Below, piece after piece: positions 61,743-64,000 of a DNA stretch of 64,000 bases. The translations under genes were made by a program, and so were the position numbers. Source of the DNA: Aquabacterium sp. A7-Y (lineage in GTDB: Bacteria; Pseudomonadota; Gammaproteobacteria; Burkholderiales; Burkholderiaceae_C). Each line of letters opens with the position of its first letter. Position 1 is the stretch's first letter. The DNA is taken from NCBI RefSeq assembly GCF_026153205.1, contig NZ_JAPFBW010000017.1, positions 1 through 64,000 on the forward strand, given 5' to 3'. Below the pieces are notes generated by a model, which ran no database searches, was not told where the DNA came from, and was given only the letters and a program-made list of their open reading frames with translations.

Positions 61743-63332
61743 ATGAAAACAATTGAAGCAGATGTTCTGGTGGTCGGGGGCGGATTGGCGGGTCTGACGG
61801 TCGCGCTCGAACTGTCGAAGACGCGCCGAGTGACGCTGGTGCGCAAGGACGCAGCGGGAGCTTCCGCCTCACAGCGGGCGCAAGGCGGCATCTCCGCGGT
61901 GTATTCCGATACGGACACCCATGACAAACACATTCAGGACACGATAGTCGCGGGTGCCTATCTGAACGACGTCAGGGCCTCGAGAACCATCATTGAACAA
62001 GGCCGGGATGCGATTGAATGGCTGCTGGCTCAAGGGGTCGATTTCACGCGAGATGGTGCGGGCTTTCATCTGACTCGCGAAGGCGGTCACAGCGAGCGAC
62101 GCATTCTTCACAAAGACGACTCGACCGGTGCTGCCATCGTCCAGACCCTGGAAGCCTGTGCACAGGCGAACGATCGCCTCCGCGTGCTCGACCATCACCG
62201 CGTCATCAAACTGCTGCGCGGGCAAGGCTCCACCACGGGCTGCGCCGGCGCCATCGCACTGGATGCCAACAAGGAGCCCATACGCATCATTGCAAGTGAC
62301 ACGGTGCTCGCGACCGGAGGGGCCGGCCAGATCTTTCTGCACGCGACAGCGCCGGGAGCTTCCACCGGTGACGGCATTGCCCTCGCCTGGGACATCGGGT
62401 GCCGCATTGCCAACATGGAGTTCATGCAGTTCCATCCGACCTGCATGTACTACCCGCAGGGTTCGCCGTTTCTCATCACCGAAGCGGTCCGGGGTGAAGG
62501 CGGCCTTCTGCTGCTGCCGGACGGCAGCCGGTTCATGGACGCCTACCACCCGGCTGCGGAGCTGGCGCCTCGCGATGTGGTCGCGCGCGCCATCTTCAAC
62601 GAAATGCGAAAACACGATGTGCCGGCGGTCTTCCTGAGCATTGCCCACAAGCCCGCCGGTTTTGTGGTCGAGCACTTTCCCAACATCTATCGCGTTTGCC
62701 TGGAACGCGGCATCGACATCACCAAGGATCCCATCCCGGTGACACCGGCGGCGCACTACACCTGCGGTGGCGTGGTGGCTTCGACGAGCGGTGAGACCGA
62801 TGTCGCGCATCTGTATTGCATCGGGGAGGCGGCTTGCACGGGCTTGCACGGCGCCAACAGATTGGCCTCCAATTCACTGCTCGAGTGTGTGGTCACGGCG
62901 CTCAGTGCAGCGAGCAGCATCCAGCAGACCCCGTCCCGCGTTGTCGAGGCTGTCGAGGTCGGCGTCGACGACGGCGCGGCCCGGACCGGGACCGCGCAGC
63001 GGGTCGAAGCGGCGAAACTTCAGGTCCGGCAATTGATGTGGGAACTGGTAGGGATAGAACGGAGTGATCTGTCCCTTGCCGAGGCCGGCGTTCGCCTTTG
63101 CCGGATCGAAGCCGAAGCGGGGATACCCTCGAACATGATCTCGACCGATTCCGGACTCGAAGAGCTGAGATCGATGATCATCGTGTCGAAGCTGGTCGTC
63201 GAGTCGGCCCGGCGGCGAAAGGAGAGTCGAGGTTGTCACTACAACGTGGATTGGCTCTCCCAGGATCTGCTGACGCAGCCCACGGTGATCCCGCCGCCGG
63301 CCGTGTCCCTGGAAACCAGAGAGCTGGCCTGA
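61743..63332 (+). CDS. nadB: L-aspartate oxidase (NadB)
   Basis: 529 residues, FAD enzyme that converts aspartate to iminoaspartate, first step of NAD synthesis. DVLVVGGGLAGLTVALELS binds FAD; then ASASQRAQGGISAVY, GHSERRILHKDDSTG, DTVLATGGAGQIFLHATAPGASTGDG, MEFMQFHPTCMYYP, FLITEAVRGEGG, the active-site ELAPRDVVARAI and HYTCGGV ... GEAACTGLHGANRLASNSLLE. All core motifs are present. nadA and nadC are not adjacent; instead a TauE/SafE permease gene overlaps its stop. Codon use looks slightly less GC-extreme than the siderophore operon. The start has no strong ribosome site. Confidence 0.9.
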   Translation: MKTIEADVLVVGGGLAGLTVALELSKTRRVTLVRKDAAGASASQRAQGGISAVYSDTDTHDKHIQDTIVAGAYLNDVRASRTIIEQGRDAIEWLLAQGVDFTRDGAGFHLTREGGHSERRILHKDDSTGAAIVQTLEACAQANDRLRVLDHHRVIKLLRGQGSTTGCAGAIALDANKEPIRIIASDTVLATGGAGQIFLHATAPGASTGDGIALAWDIGCRIANMEFMQFHPTCMYYPQGSPFLITEAVRGEGGLLLLPDGSRFMDAYHPAAELAPRDVVARAIFNEMRKHDVPAVFLSIAHKPAGFVVEHFPNIYRVCLERGIDITKDPIPVTPAAHYTCGGVVASTSGETDVAHLYCIGEAACTGLHGANRLASNSLLECVVTALSAASSIQQTPSRVVEAVEVGVDDGAARTGTAQRVEAAKLQVRQLMWELVGIERSDLSLAEAGVRLCRIEAEAGIPSNMISTDSGLEELRSMIIVSKLVVESARRRKESRGCHYNVDWLSQDLLTQPTVIPPPAVSLETRELA

Positions 63333-64000
63333 TGATGGATGCCTTGCCTGTCGGGTCTTCGCTTGCGGTCTTGGCCCTGCTCGGTGCGGTGATGGGTTGG
63401 CTGGGAGGCTTTCTGGGGACCGGCGGCGGAACCTTCGCCATTCCGGCCCTGGTGCTCCTGCTCGGCTACAACCAGAAGCTGGCGCAGGGCACCGCGCTCG
63501 TGATGGTGGTCGTCAACGTCGTCTTTGCCTTGATGAAGTACTACGGCAAAGGCAGTGTGGATGTGCGGGCCTCCGCGACCATCGCCCTCGCGGGCTTCCT
63601 GTCCGCCGCACTGTCCGCGGCGTGGGCCCTCAAGTCGCTGAGCAACAGCCAACTGCAGCTGATGTACGGCTGTTTTCTGGTGGCCTTGGCGCTCTTTTTT
63701 GGTGTCGTGCAGAAGCGGGCAGCGCTTGAACAGCCGATGCGCGACCTTTGGGTCGTGATGCCGGGGCTGGTCGGAGGCGTGGCACTCGGACTGTTCGGCG
63801 TCGGCGGCGCCATGCTGGCCGTTCCCTTGTTGGTGATGTTTTTCGGCCGCAGCCAGGTCGAGGCGCAAGGGATGGGCCTGGCGCTGGCCTTCCCCGGTTG
63901 TGCCGTCAGCCTCTTCTACTATGGCAGCGCGTCGGAGGTCAATTGGACTGAAGGGGCCGTCCTGGCGCTCGGCGGCATCGTCGGCGTTCCGCATGGCGTC
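63332..64000 (+). CDS. TauE/SafE-type sulfite/organosulfonate exporter, N-terminal part (truncated by window edge)
   Basis: About 223 residues up to the window end, no stop reached. It is an integral membrane protein with the repeated TauE/SafE half-motifs GWLGGFLGTGGGTFAIPALVLL near the start and GLFGVGGAMLAVPLLVMFFG around residue 150. The start ATG 63332 shares one base with the nadB stop (TGATG), so it is translated after nadB. Members export sulfite, sulfonates or other small anions; the coupling to nadB suggests a substrate linked to that oxidation, but that is inference. Confidence 0.88.
   Translation, partial: MMDALPVGSSLAVLALLGAVMGWLGGFLGTGGGTFAIPALVLLLGYNQKLAQGTALVMVVVNVVFALMKYYGKGSVDVRASATIALAGFLSAALSAAWALKSLSNSQLQLMYGCFLVALALFFGVVQKRAALEQPMRDLWVVMPGLVGGVALGLFGVGGAMLAVPLLVMFFGRSQVEAQGMGLALAFPGCAVSLFYYGSASEVNWTEGAVLALGGIVGVPHGV

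Overview
The window is about 64 kb of very GC-rich bacterial DNA, densely coded, with short intergenic gaps, many 4-bp ATGA stop/start overlaps and frequent GTG starts. The gene content suggests a Burkholderiales betaproteobacterium, possibly of the Rubrivivax/Caldimonas/Leptothrix type. It includes LivK-type binding proteins, a Tim44-like protein, PilY1-type minor pilins, a cyanide-insensitive cytochrome bd and an IorAB-type molybdenum enzyme. The taxonomic placement is inference. I saw no tRNA, rRNA, CRISPR array, transposase or prophage gene.

Layout. 0-10.6 kb is housekeeping and stress genes: a partial Gfo/Idh/MocA oxidoreductase, glutathione reductase, a Tat-exported PhoD phosphatase, hexose-6-phosphate mutarotase, a BON lipoprotein, an NADP-dependent oxidoreductase, a class I glutamine amidotransferase, an orphan LivK-like binding protein, an S4 protein and a 2OG-Fe dioxygenase. 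10.6-21.7 kb carries a DUF3606 protein, cytochrome bd (CioAB type), a divergent FtsH paralogue, a diacylglycerol-kinase-like protein coupled to a metallophosphoesterase, a Tim44-like protein and a PAS-PAS-GGDEF-EAL c-di-GMP enzyme. 21.8-38.7 kb carries a flavin reductase, IorAB, a small methyltransferase/carrier-protein/adenylation operon, a lipoprotein nucleosidase, Dcp peptidase, an ECF sigma/anti-sigma pair, a cation/proton antiporter, an FkbM methyltransferase, a second orphan LivK-like protein and an MFS exporter. 38.8-44.9 kb is a minor-pilin operon (pilE-fimT-pilV-pilW-pilX-pilY1, minus strand). 45.1-61.2 kb is a catecholate siderophore locus. The window ends with nadB overlapping a truncated TauE/SafE permease gene.

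Two systems stand out. First, the pilin operon leader contains what I read as a class I cyclic-di-GMP riboswitch (GEMM-I), followed by hairpins that can mask the pilE ribosome binding site. A GGDEF-EAL protein with both motifs and an inhibitory site lies 23 kb away, so c-di-GMP control of the pilus tip complex is likely. Second, the siderophore operon entC-entE-entB-NRPS-SIP-entA-binding protein-permease-ATPase is almost gapless. A TonB receptor and MFS exporter are divergent from it, and Fur-box-like sites lie between. Its NRPS looks like EntF (C-A-T-TE), but I read the adenylation pocket as a lysine code rather than the serine code. The product would then be a dihydroxybenzoyl-lysine compound such as an azotochelin-type bis-catecholate, not enterobactin.

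A third, less understood unit is the operon at 26.9-28.1 kb. It encodes a methyltransferase, a stand-alone carrier protein and an adenylation enzyme whose hinge (A8) motif has been rewritten. Its promoter region is comparatively AT-rich and holds two palindromes.
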